A stretch of 64,000 bases of DNA from Collybia mongolica. Its lineage: Eukaryota > Basidiomycota > Agaricomycetes > Agaricales > Clitocybaceae. The notes under the pieces are model-generated. The model was not told the DNA's origin. It saw only the letters and a list, made by a program, of their open reading frames with translations, and made no database searches. This document shows positions 30,876 through 42,387 of this stretch, in pieces. Where the stretch lies: positions 868,001 to 932,000 of the forward strand of contig JAAXNY010000004.1 of assembly GCA_013420905.1 (NCBI GenBank), given 5' to 3'. Each line of letters opens with the position of its first letter. Within the stretch, counting starts at the first letter, position 1. Both the position numbers and the translations under genes were made by a program.

Positions 30876-32037
30876 GTACTTGTCTGACATGGATATTGCG
30901 GTGTATATCCGAGCTATGATTTACCAGATCAGGGATCGCTCTCTTGCCGGGGTTGCTTGACGCGTCGCCGAATCTGATCCGGCACGTGCCATCACCGATC
31001 AATATTAACGTTCAGCGTTCGATCAACTAAACGGCTCGCTTCAAGTTCACTACCATAATCCCCCAGTGTTACTACTTAGAGGGACCAGCCAACAGGTCCA
31101 CAATATTCTCCCACTTCCTGCGTCTTCTTTTTGACAACTAAGCGAGACGCTGCCCAATGTCCCAACCTCTCCATAATAAAATTTTTCACCTTTCCATTAT
31201 CACCGCCGAGATCCCTTGGAGTTGGAGTTCGCCCACAAGTCCATACCAGCATCAACAAACGCCCACCCGTGGCGTTCCCGTCTACTGTTACTACCATCTG
31301 CAGTAATCTCATACAGCACATGAACGCTTTTATCCTCGCTTCCACGCTTGTCAGAAACCCACAATTAACCGCAGCTCAAATCTTTTGTGATTGGTTGAAA
31401 CTTGAAGCCTTGAAGTGCCTCCTTGCCTCCACGAGCCACAAGATCCGTTCTCTCCCGCGCGCCCACAGCTGCGTGAAATCAAGGAGATCCAAACTACCTT
31501 TAGCTATTCGGAGGTCACACGGACACCTTGGACCCACTCGGAACCTACAAGGCGACGTCAAGTTCAGCCAAATAAACGTTAATAAGAGGCCAATGTGCCA
31601 TGGTTCACTCATGCTTTTGGTCGTAATTCTGTCAGTATCTTTCAAGTCAAGAAGAAAGGCACCGGATGGAATGGCTTTCAAACCACGCTATCCCCCAGAG
31701 CCGGACATCTAAAAACATTCTCACCATTCTTATTTCTCCCAGGTATGAAGGCCTTACCCAAAAATCATCATCCAACACACTCTTCAATCTTCAGTCGGTC
31801 CACAGAAGTCCACAGACCCCCTCATAGGGCCCGAGCTAGCCTTATACCGTATGTTGAATGCTGATTGAAAACTCGGAACATATTATATGTGCTGATAAAG
31901 TGAAATGAGAATGGCTCGCCACCTGTGATGTCTGTATTTGGTATGTTGGTGAGGTTTTTGTTGGTATACATATATATTAGAATGCGTAGAAGTCGGGGAC
32001 CCGTGTTGTACACCGCGCTCTAATTTCGGGTTTTAAC
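30876..32037. other. Intergenic, no supported gene
   Basis: Frames of about 90-190 codons occur on both strands between 31076 and 31712, but they overlap each other, lack motifs and show no supporting introns. I do not call a gene. Confidence 0.4.
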
Positions 32038-33785
32038 ATGGTTGACATCCTTTCCCCGTCCATAATCGCGCTAGGGTATGATTTGTACGTACCGTGTTCA
32101 ATCTTTCTCAACTAGCCAATCGAAGAGCTAAATTTGAATTAGATTCGCTATCAAGGTACCCTCGTTAATAGTGGCTCTCTACATTTATTAATCCCATTCC
32201 CCATTTCTAGTTGTACTGGGTTGCATGTTCAGCTTTATGGATTTACGACTATTTCTTGACATTGGATGATGAGGTGAGTATAAGGGAAGGAAGCCCAAGC
32301 CCATTCCAATCTGACGCAAATTACACAGGTTCAGTATGCCTGGAAGGGCAGGAAAACGCCAGGTGACTATGTCGGTTTTCTCTAGCTTTTCCAGACTGAA
32401 CGAAAACTTTAGTCTTCTGGCTTTTCATATTAGTGATTTACTTGGAACTCTGGAAGCAATCTCGCCATGGCTGATCTTATATTTATTTTTCTAGAACCGA
32501 TACCTCGCTCCTTGTTTTATAATTATTACTCTCGTTGGTCAGTTTCCACCTATATATCAGGTTCTTTTTTGTGATAAGAACAATACAGCGTACTTTTCTG
32601 AGTCATTTACCCAGGAAGTATGTTCCCTATCTGCTACTGATGTTGAACGGTGCCTAACTGATTGATATTCCAGGTGTCAGTGACGTTTCTGAAGCAAGGG
32701 CGTCAAGTAACGTACACTGATGATTCAACTTAGTTGCGGTCGGTATGGGTTCATGGAATCTATCGAGACAGTGCTTCTCACTTCTACTGCCGAAATTTTT
32801 ATTGCTATACGGTGTGGCCAATTCTCACCCCCTCATCCAAAAACCTAATCAATGCTTTCCAGCGTATATGCAATAACAGGAAAGAACCTGATTTTTCCAT
32901 GTATTACCGGATCAATCCTCGCGTGCCAGTGGGCCATTGCTCTCTATGCAACAGCAACCTTGTCAACTCTAGACCATCCAGCATTGCTCCTCTCAAGAGA
33001 CCTTCCGCCTTTGCCTATTCTCCCTGAGACAGACCCATATCATGGTAAGCACCACTAAAGCTTCATTTTCACCCTGCTGACTCTGATCTGTAGTCTGTAT
33101 CTTCATTTCTACACTGACAGCGTATGGCTCGATTTTTGTTTTGTCGTCATTTCTGTTAACTCCTGTATATTAAGTGTTCCATTTGTCAAGGCCTTCCTAT
33201 CCCTCAGCCTCGCTTTCGACGGCATGGCTTTTCTTATTATTCTCGCAGTGAACATCAGATCATCCTCACTGTACAACCTTATGCCAATGATGAGGATTAT
33301 TCAACGCGATGGGGCTATATATTTCTTTGTTATCTTTTCCTGGTGTGGCTTGTGCTCCTACTCCATGCCCGAGTAAATGTTCCTGCTCATTATTCTTACA
33401 TCCTTACATTGTTCTAACAATCTTTGGATTGATTGTAGCTTGCGCTCAAATTTGTGCAAAATCAGTGAGTAGTTCCTGCAAATGATTATTTCTCAACGTC
33501 ATGTTCTCTGTCATCTTAGGCCGGCCATGATGTATGCCTAATTTTCAACTCCTTGAGGAGCGTTGACCCTAGCTTTGCGCCCCTAGAATATCGGCCATCA
33601 TGATCAACCGAATCACACTGAACTTGAAAAAGGCTAGTCAAAATTCCGCAAAACTAGGATGGAGTATTAGAACCTTTGAACAAGTGACGGAAATTAATTT
33701 AGGGCACCGTGTCATGTTTGAGAGCGAGAACTCGGGAGGTCATTCTCGAGGTAGAAAAGAGTACGAATTATCCAATCGAAGTTGA
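32038..33785 (+). pseudogene. DUF6533-type multi-pass membrane protein, probably decaying
   Basis: Blocks typical of this mushroom family appear in order: W-I-Y-D-Y-F-L-T-L-D-D-E followed by V-Q-Y-A-W-K-G-R-K (32235-32365), N-R-Y-L-A-P (about 32495), a T-V-L-L-T-S-T-A-E-I-F-I-A-I-R segment (32760-32820) spliced to V-Y-A-I-T-G-K-N, several hydrophobic helices, S-L-Y-N-L-M-P-M-M-R-I-I-Q-R-D and a cytoplasmic tail I-N-R-I-T-L-N-L ending at TGA 33783-33785. Most joins obey GT-AG. Three do not: a TAG directly before N-R-Y-L, a frame change near 33165 where only a 26-base intron would fit, and a phase clash at 33370-33440. Function unknown; related proteins have seven predicted helices. Confidence 0.6.
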
Positions 33786-34608
33786 ACAGAGATTAGAGAA
33801 ATACTTATTGATATTTTTGACAAACCCCACCTATCTGCACGACGCTTTTCCGAGTTTTATGAGAAAAGTTTATTCCACAATATGTAGTCGCACCCTCAAA
33901 CTCTGCATGGGGTAAAAACAATCAATTGATTCGTGATTGAGGGCAAATCGTACGGGAATAATACCATACTTAACACAGCCTTGGGTAATGTTCGAGCACT
34001 TGTGGTATGTTCGCAAGATTGAATCAATTTCAGCCAGAATGATAATAGGCACTTCTTCAAGTCTACGTAATTCTTCATGCGAGCCTCGTTCCTGTCAACA
34101 CGCCAATAGCGTCTCAGTAGGGTCAATGTTGTGGTTGCTTTGCGGGACAGGAATGAAGTTCTGAGAATCCCCATCCGCCCTGTCCTTTCCGATGACTGAA
34201 GTAATAGGAAACAGGGATTGGTAGCTCGAGAGGCTTGAATTTGAAGGACAGAGGTTCTGCGTAAGATTAGTCACTGTAAAGTTTAACGGCTCAAGTCGAA
34301 TACGGTTCTAACGATAACTTTGGCTGGTAAATGTCTCAGGGTGCTTTTCCGCCTGCGATCTTCTAACTGTCCGAAGCCTATCATTATAATCACTTTAGAT
34401 AGAAAAGGTAGTTCGTGTTTATTGGCATACAGGCATGTTACGTAGAGCTCTCAAGTAAGTACGAACAGATATTCCATGAATATACATACCGAGCAATGCT
34501 TCATATTGTTAAAAATTGGGATGACATTCAAAAGAGCTGATAGTGGGCGTCAACCGTCCGCTCATGATGTGAGATTGGGATCGGGGGGCTTACATTTTTT
34601 GTGTAAAC
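33786..34608. other. Intergenic
   Basis: Short frames only. A minus-strand stretch at 33870-34090 reads E-V-P-I-I-I-L-A-E-I-D-S-I-L and could be a gene scrap, but I cannot name it. Confidence 0.4.
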
Positions 34609-37600
34609 TTAAGGTCTGCGGGGGGGAGGAGGTGCCATAGATGGAGGAGGGTAGCGCCGATCATCTCTAGCATCGGGACCGCGGGTGAAGCCACCTCTAG
34701 AATACCCGCCACGAGGGGGACCTGGAGATCTCGGTCGCTCATAAGAACTAGGAGGTGGATAATTATCTCTTCCCGGAGGTCCAGGGTAATCTCTGTCCCC
34801 AGGAATGCTTGCACTTGTCCCAGCTGACGATGGAGGAGGGCCACCCCTGTCGTAGTAGCTACTTCCACTGCTCGGCGGCGGCGGGCTTCCTCCACGAGAG
34901 GGATAATCAGTTGGGCGACGCAAGGGAGGATCTCTGCCTTGAGGAGAGTAGTACCCTGTAGGATAAACGTCATCCCGCGGTCTTTTCATGGGTGGCCTGG
35001 GATCATCAATAGTTCCGGGGCCAGGCCGTCTCACAGGGCTAGGGCTACGTTGTCGGACGCGATTAAAAGGTGGAGCATCTCTCGAAGGGTAAGACCGATC
35101 TACGGGGGGAATAGAGCTAGGGGGAGGACCACTATAGTTATCTGTTAAGCGTGAGGAAAGAGGGCGCGGTGGCCCGTCAAAGGCACGAGGAGAAGGAGGA
35201 CGTGCAAAATTCTCTCTACGGTCACGGTCATCACGAGCATCCCACCCGTGGCTTCTGGGAGGTGGCGGGACATCTCTCTCAAAACGTTCCCTGTCAGTGG
35301 GTGGATTGTTTCTGTCCCACTGCGGTCGAGCCTTCCAGTAGCTATCTTCTTCAGCGGCACTCCATTCACGACGCCGGTCATTGTATTGCGAGTACTGCCA
35401 GTCACGTCCACCTGAGTCATATGGAACGGGATCTGCGCTGGCAACAGAACCGCGAGGGGGTGAAGGTGGGAACTGAGCCCTTGCACGATCACGTGCTAAA
35501 TCAGCTGCCGAAGGCGGCGAGAAAGGCCTGTTATATGGGACTCTACTATCAGTGTACCTTGGTGGTGCATCAACATCCATAGAATCAAGCCGTCTCTCAT
35601 CAGGGTAGCTCCTTTCATCAGACCGGTAAGTGCTCGTTCTGATATCTGAGCGTTCTCGCGAGATAGGCCGACCAGGAGGACGGTAGCCACGAGAAGCAGG
35701 ACGGTGAGGAGGCGACGGTGGCTTCGCAACACGTGGATCATCACGTGACACGGGCACTGCAGGGTACCCCGAACGATTGTCTGACGTTGGCGTTGGAGGG
35801 CGAGTATAGCGGTCCACAGGGCGTCCAGGGCGATCATCCAACCGAGCACGGTCATCTTGAATTGGTGGCCCGCGACCACTGCGCTCGTCGGGTGGCCCAG
35901 GACGGAGACCTACACGATCACGTTCCGGAACGCTGGGAGGACGAACGGCCCGGTCATCCGCTACAGAGATCGGTCGCCCTGAGAGATCTCCTGGGGGATG
36001 TGAAAGACGTTCTTCAAGACTCGCTTGACGACTCAGATGGCTCGTCTCGGGTCGGGCAGAAGGAGGCTGAGTAAGGCGATCTTGGAGAGAAGGACGGTTG
36101 AGACGCTCTTCCAATGGAACTTGAGATCGAGCAGTCCGGTCTTCAGCAGATGGCGGCGGTGGCGCATGTACACCACGGTCATCACCAGGCCTAATACCCC
36201 CCGAAGCATCTACAGGCCGAACAGGAGCAGATCCACGTACAGTACGGTCGTCAATGGGGGGTGGCCCACGATGATCGTCGGTAGGAGAGGGCTTAACATT
36301 TCGATCGTCGAACGAGGCCCCGCGTACAGGACGACTGTCTGAAGGTGGAACTCGAGAGTCAGGAAGGGGCGCCCGAGAATCATGTGAAGAACGAGAATCA
36401 ATAGAAGCGCGAAGATCACCAGGGGGGACTCTGGCAGAAGGGATACGATCATCAAGAGGTGGACGTACTCCACGATCGTCAATCGATGTTGGTGTGGGAG
36501 GTGCACGGACATCTAGTGGGCGACGGCTGTCAACAGGTGGCTCATCAGGGCCCCTTGGTTCATAACGACGAGGGATAGGTTGTCGGTCATAATCAGGCTC
36601 ATAATGCCGCTGTTCGGGAGGAGGTCTTCGAGCATCAGTCATTCGAGTATCACGGAACCTATCAAAGGGTCGTCGATCTCTGTCACGGTGGTCCCAGTCT
36701 CTACGATCTCTGTCCCTATCTCGCTCTCTGTCTCGGTCATAATATCGATCGTCTCTGGGCGGACCAGGTAGCGGGCCGCGATTGTCAGGCCCAGTTCGAA
36801 CATCAGGACCGCCGTGTCCGTTGAGGGAACGGGATGTAGGTGAAAGGGGGCGATCTGGATCTCGGCGTCTGTCATCTAAGGGAGGAGGACCATCCCTGAT
36901 TGACCAGCCACTTTCCCGAGTGTCCTTACCATCATATGTAGAGCTCTTGTCGGGAGGCATATCGTTGGGTCTTGGCCCGCCACCATAGGGAGACTCACCA
37001 TGACCAGGTCTGTCATTTGGGGGACGACCTTGATCGAGGTTGCCGCTGTTGTTGGCACCAGAAAGTCGGGAGGTGTTGGTTCCATCAAATTGAGCCGATC
37101 GTTGGGATGGTGATGGAGGTTCGGGTCCACCAGTAGTTGAGATTGTGAGAGGCGAAGGATTGGCATCTGACATGTGTATATCAGTTGAAGACTTGATTCC
37201 AGCCGAAGGAGGCCCTGCTGAGTTAGTTTTTCCATTATTGTGGAGGTTGGTATTGATAGCGCTAGGTGCATTTTGGTTGTAACGGCCACCTTGGGACGAC
37301 GGGTTACTCTGAAAAAATTGAACAGTGTTAGCAGATGAAACAATATTGGGACTCAAAGCAGATAGCACATTGTTATTCGGCTGAGCGCCGCCTCCTGTGA
37401 GGACACCAGCAGGCTTTCTCGTGCCAGAAGGGTCCCAGCCATCTTTGCTTTGAATACGTGGCGGACGCCGGCCAAGATCAGCTGGTGATGGGGGCCCAGA
37501 GTTTTGAGGTTGATTTCCTTGCGATTGCCCATCGACGTTGCTGTGGTGGAAGTCGGGGCCTTGTTCCGGATGGTGAGGTACTTGACTTTGCGAGTGGGGA

Positions 37601-38064
37601 CCCAGATAGACACTAGCCAAAGCCGCGGGCTGAGGGACAGCTTTGTACGCTTCATGCTGACCATTTTTGATCATATCTTTCAGCTTTTCCAGGATCTCGA
37701 GATCGTTCTTGCCAAGAGGTAATATTGGCTGTTGCTGCGGCTGGGAGGAATAAAACGGCTGCGGTTGCTGCGGTTGATGTTGCTGGTGGACATTCCCGTG
37801 CATTGGACCCACGAAGTTGTTGTATCCATATCCAAAATTACCAGGCATCTGATAAGCAGCCGGGGGAATGTTGCTCGGGTTGCCAGCGGACGAGGAGGCT
37901 ACAGAGAACGGCGAAGACATGATATTTGCACCTGCTGGCTCCTCGCTTGAGGTGGGGACGAGGAAAGGCGTATTTGGGTCTTCAGTGAGAGTGGTGACGG
38001 TGCGTTCTCGGTTGTTGGCGTTGTTACGCCCTTTGCGCTGCTTCTTGGTTTGCCTTGTTGACAT
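34609..38064 (-). CDS. Pro/Arg/Asp-rich low-complexity protein, 1,151 residues, single exon
   Basis: One uninterrupted frame from ATG 38064 to TAA 34609, unusually long and intron-free for this window. The N-terminus is basic (K-K-Q-R-K-G-R), then Ser/Pro-rich and Gln-rich (residues 60-115), followed by one short helical stretch (N-D-L-E-I-L-E-K-L-K-D-M-I, about residue 120). From about residue 330 to the end it is dominated by D-R, R-D, E-R, D-D-R, S-R and P-P-S-P repeats, closing with P-P-P-P-R-R-P. No folded domain, signal peptide or membrane segment is seen. Such RD/RS-rich chains are often nuclear or RNA-associated, but that is inference. Both strands are open for long stretches because of the skewed composition; the long minus frame is the real one. 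Confidence 0.85.
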   Translation of the reverse strand: MSTRQTKKQRKGRNNANNRERTVTTLTEDPNTPFLVPTSSEEPAGANIMSSPFSVASSSAGNPSNIPPAAYQMPGNFGYGYNNFVGPMHGNVHQQHQPQQPQPFYSSQPQQQPILPLGKNDLEILEKLKDMIKNGQHEAYKAVPQPAALASVYLGPHSQSQVPHHPEQGPDFHHSNVDGQSQGNQPQNSGPPSPADLGRRPPRIQSKDGWDPSGTRKPAGVLTGGGAQPNNNVLSALSPNIVSSANTVQFFQSNPSSQGGRYNQNAPSAINTNLHNNGKTNSAGPPSAGIKSSTDIHMSDANPSPLTISTTGGPEPPSPSQRSAQFDGTNTSRLSGANNSGNLDQGRPPNDRPGHGESPYGGGPRPNDMPPDKSSTYDGKDTRESGWSIRDGPPPLDDRRRDPDRPLSPTSRSLNGHGGPDVRTGPDNRGPLPGPPRDDRYYDRDRERDRDRDRRDWDHRDRDRRPFDRFRDTRMTDARRPPPEQRHYEPDYDRQPIPRRYEPRGPDEPPVDSRRPLDVRAPPTPTSIDDRGVRPPLDDRIPSARVPPGDLRASIDSRSSHDSRAPLPDSRVPPSDSRPVRGASFDDRNVKPSPTDDHRGPPPIDDRTVRGSAPVRPVDASGGIRPGDDRGVHAPPPPSAEDRTARSQVPLEERLNRPSLQDRLTQPPSARPETSHLSRQASLEERLSHPPGDLSGRPISVADDRAVRPPSVPERDRVGLRPGPPDERSGRGPPIQDDRARLDDRPGRPVDRYTRPPTPTSDNRSGYPAVPVSRDDPRVAKPPSPPHRPASRGYRPPGRPISRERSDIRTSTYRSDERSYPDERRLDSMDVDAPPRYTDSRVPYNRPFSPPSAADLARDRARAQFPPSPPRGSVASADPVPYDSGGRDWQYSQYNDRRREWSAAEEDSYWKARPQWDRNNPPTDRERFERDVPPPPRSHGWDARDDRDRRENFARPPSPRAFDGPPRPLSSRLTDNYSGPPPSSIPPVDRSYPSRDAPPFNRVRQRSPSPVRRPGPGTIDDPRPPMKRPRDDVYPTGYYSPQGRDPPLRRPTDYPSRGGSPPPPSSGSSYYDRGGPPPSSAGTSASIPGDRDYPGPPGRDNYPPPSSYERPRSPGPPRGGYSRGGFTRGPDARDDRRYPPPSMAPPPPRRP

Positions 38065-41000
38065 TGGTGGGCGTTGTGCACGAGACTGCGTGTCCCTTGT
38101 TTGTCAAAGTTCCTAGCTGGAATCACGATCAGCAGGGCGATCTCCGAACAGCCAAAGCTCGTCGACGCACAATGTTAGTCAATGCAACACAGAAGTTCCA
38201 GTTTGTCTGCACTTGCAGATGGGCCCAGCCGATGAAGAAGTAGGGGATGCTCGTAGTCGAGGAGAAAAGAGGACACCGGAAGCAAAAAAAGCCGTCGACA
38301 GTGTGCGACTGTTGATCCGATCCTATTATATCCCCCATGAATGATCATTTTTCTTCTGATAGTCTGATTCCCCTTTCTTTCCTCTCATTCAACAAACCTG
38401 CAGGTAATGGATACAAACGACGCTCATTATTCCTTGGGAGCCCCCCTTCTGCAATGGCAACCATCGCATATGTTCTTGCCATCAAAGTGCTTCTTTTCCA
38501 ACCCAAAGTCTACGCATAACTCCATGACGTCCGTGCGCGTATGACCCTATGCGCCCGACAATACAGGACTTTACAGCAGTCAACGCTATCACTTCAACCC
38601 CAGAGAGCCTGAGAATGATCAGTTGACATCCTCATATGTCACGTTTCTTCTCACTTCCCCTCTTTGATTGTTTGCAAAATCCCATGCTTACCCCGAATGC
38701 ATAGTTCCCTCGGCACTAAAGGCGCCAGAATCCAAAAATATCTGTACTCCGTGGTTCTTTCATACTTCTTCCTAGAGCTTTCTCAGCACTACGAATCATC
38801 CTCGAGACATGGGTTCGAGTGGTATCCACCTCCACGCAATCACTTGACAGGAGTAGGGGGGCCGAAGGTCCGGTCCAGGATACCCCCCATACACACATAC
38901 ATACACCCACTGATGCTTTTTTTCACAGCATCACTAGCCACGTCTGAGGGCTGGCATCACCACGCCTTTGTGTCATGGATATGGATATATCAAGGCCGAG
39001 ACCACTCACACACCCAGGGGCGAGCCCGTAATGGTGCCTAATCAATGTAAACTAAAGCTTCGTCACGATTCAACGCTGAATCCCGATACCGACGGGACCA
39101 CCAGCGAACCAGATATCGATGATCATGGCTCGAAACCCACTGGATCATGGATATACTACGGATCTTCAACACTACCCATGACTTCAGTCCACTACCATTA
39201 TTCGGGCCATCCCATGAATAGCGCCGCGGGCTTACACTAGAACCTGATGGGCTCGTTATGTTTAATTTAACAGCTATCCAAATATTCAGAGCATTCTCAC
39301 TGATCTTTTGCCTAAATCACCGCGGCCAAGATCCCCGGACGCATTAGCACGGGTCTAACATGCGCAGAACGCATAGTTTACATGATCCAATCGATACCGA
39401 TATGATTCTGTCAATGAACGACGTTCATGATCAGTTGAGTCGCTAGGAATAGCCTCCAAGGAATACCTTGACAAGCGTCGAAGTGAACTCCCCCACGTGG
39501 CCTTTGCTGGTATCACGGGGAGAATTGATAAAGTAAATGAAAATTGATTCCTCAGAATCCCTCGTCAACACAACGTATCAAGGGATCAAGGAACAGCACA
39601 AAGGGACGCCTTTTTACGCTCTAATAACTATGCAATCCGTAACTAAAACCCTACAGAGTTGCATTGTCATTGTGATCTCGCAACGAAAAGGCAGAAGATC
39701 TACTGACATCTACCCACACAGCAAATTCCAACTGGCAAATTTCCCGCCAATGATGTGGAAGCAGGACTAGATTTGAAATTCACTCTCCAAAATCCAGATA
39801 TAGACACTATATGTGCGTTCATTTCCTTTGTTCTCCCATTATCACTAGCACGTCACTCCTTATGTCAACGTGTCTGTCCGTCATGCTTGGAGAATCTCAG
39901 ATGCCACAGATCCTTCACATATCATCTAAAACTTGTCTACTCCTATCTATCGCAACACGAGAGGCCAACGCATCGTATGACCTCGTTTTTCCGCCGAATC
40001 CTGACCAAACGTGTTCTGCATAAGTTCACGTTTCTAAGGGAAACCACAAATATAGTAATCAGCATAATACCTCACATAGCAAGAAAGAATTTCAACCCGC
40101 CATTTCGTATACACCAGTCAGTACAATATGGGAATTCTTAGGATCGTTCGCTCCTTTCCTCAGCTCTTCCAGACTCCCTTCCGGCAAATGTCTGCAGGTG
40201 GCCCGATATATCAACTACTTGTCACAACGCGACATAGAATCGCGTGGCTCACTCCAGGGTGACATTCGCTTTGCGAGGCTCTCTACAATGGTGTCGGGGT
40301 CAACAGTAAAGTTCAACATTTTGATATCAATATAAGTAATACTGATAAGACATGAATCTTTCATCTTGAGCGTACCAACGCTGGTCCCTCCGGCAAGATG
40401 CCCGTGCGCCTCGCGGTCTCGGGAATAGGTACTTCTACGATTCCCTTCCCATATTGTCACGTATCAAGGCAATTTTGATGTCGTCTTTTAAAATAAAGGC
40501 GTCTCGGGTGATTCTGGACATGGTGGAGGGATACGATCTGGTCCTACTACTTCTCGTGATCCTTGTGACGAATATGACTGATATATACCTTAAATGAGCG
40601 GACTGGGAATGTATTATGTGAGAGGCTTGTACCTGTAAATCGCAGGTACCAGAAATTAGGTGATGTCTGGAGGAGAAACATGGGCCTTGCGTAGCGTAGG
40701 AGCACTTGTAAATATATATCTTGAGTTTTCGCCAGCCACGGCCAATCATGCAGGTTGAACGAATTGGTATCAGGGTGGAATTCGCGAAGGCGTCTCGAAC
40801 GAGAATACCAAAAGTACTAATGATGGCAGACCACGACGATGACGCGAAATCACTGTTCGGATCTTTAGTTTTAGGTGTGGTACCCCACAAGTCAATAATT
40901 CAAAGGGCCGAATATAGTAAATATGAGGGCGGCTTAACAGTTCCTGGTATTAATTCGAAGGTAGCAAGGCAAGAAAAGCCAGTAACATTTCCTGAAGTTT

Positions 41001-42387
41001 TATCCCTGGTGCCTTGGGCACCTCATCGTTTTTCCTTCATCGCCGACCCGGGTATTCCAGCCTTCAGTTTAGTTCGTTGGTCGGGGTAACAGAGCAATGA
41101 ATATCAGTTGCCTTCTTCATTATATTTTCCGTTTCTTCAGCGCCTTATTTGAATGCTTAGCCATATGTTTCGAATACTCTTTCACATTAGGCCTGCGGTT
41201 GGAAGCATTCCTTAGAGAACTGCTTTATTAACCCGTCGCTTTCTGAGGAAATTAAGGTGGTCAATGATACCGAAGCATACATTGAAGAATAGACCACTTA
41301 TGGAACGATTTGCGGAGGAACTGACCATAGCCACATTGTTGGGGAGAGTTGAATATAGCCTTCGACTCCTTATGTGCTCCAGCCAGGAGGGAGTTACCAG
41401 TTTGATTAACTTTCTTTTTGTTGTGTGTACAGAAGAGTCGACGACTTTCTGGAGCCGTTCCGTGACGATAGGCTCCAGTGTGTATACTTTGGCCATGGAC
41501 AACGATGAAGGCGACTGCATAGATGTATTCACCGGGACCATCTGATACAGTATAGGACGTTGTCGAGGTCATCCTGTTATAACACGCGACGCTTGATTTT
41601 GATTTCACGTGCGGGTGATGCGAGCTCGACAAGTATCCGGGATGTTCAATGGTGTATAATGGACTGTTTTACCCCGGCCTCACCTGTCAAGGGAACGATT
41701 CTAGCGCAGTAAATCTCCAGGATTGCTAATTCGTCCTCGAATGCGCTAAAAATATAAATGCGCACTGCCTCAGAGTTTTTGCGTTGAGAACAAATTTCAT
41801 GATCTCGCAAATGTATTCAATGAAAATGATCAGTTGTCATGCGTCCCCGATTTGATTTTGGGCACAGTAATTGTGTTACTTGCCCATCTTTATGTTTTGT
41901 CTAACTTTTACATATGTTGTCGGTTCAGACTCGGACTCTGGAGGTAGTACAAAGGCTGTGTCCTACTGTACAGACATCAATCCAAATCCAACTATTGGAA
42001 CCAACCTGGTCATTAAACCAAGGCCAGGATATCGCGCACCCATTATTATCGATGGTTTGAAGAGGATGCTTGGCGATGGGAGCATCCACCGAATTTTGTC
42101 AGGATCAGGTGAACAAAAACCAAGAAAATGGACTTTAAAATGGGCGGAAATTCCGACCTCGAGGCAGGCGATGAATGCTGTAGAAGAGTCAAGAAGGTTA
42201 CAGAAGGATCAGCCATCAACCAAAATTTCCTTTTATGGGACACGGGCCAAGCAAAATATTTTCGATCGCTTCTTAAAATTTGACCACTAGATTTTGGCAC
42301 AACCCCCCCTTCGGATTGCATCTCCATCCTTCATCTACTTGTAATTCCTCCTGCCTATTCTCTTACCCTACTCCCCTTTATCCCTAC
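38065..42387. other. 4.3-kb stretch with no supported gene
   Basis: The first few hundred bases are the promoter side of the gene starting at 38064. Elsewhere only frames under about 150 codons occur, often on both strands at once (for example 40435-40890 minus with 40721-41089 plus, and 41212-41632 minus). A minus-strand segment near 41480 (V-Y-T-L-E-P-I-V-T-E-R-L-Q) looks protein-like but I cannot assign it. The region before 42387 contains the Hsp110 promoter and a pyrimidine-rich leader. Confidence 0.4.

Noticed and set aside
31076..31712. Overlapping frames on both strands as a gene
   Set aside because: No motifs, no supporting splice structure, and the two strands compete; no basis for choosing one.
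41871..42290. 139-codon frame before the Hsp110 gene
   Set aside because: It lacks an ATG start, has no recognisable motif and runs into the Hsp110 promoter region.
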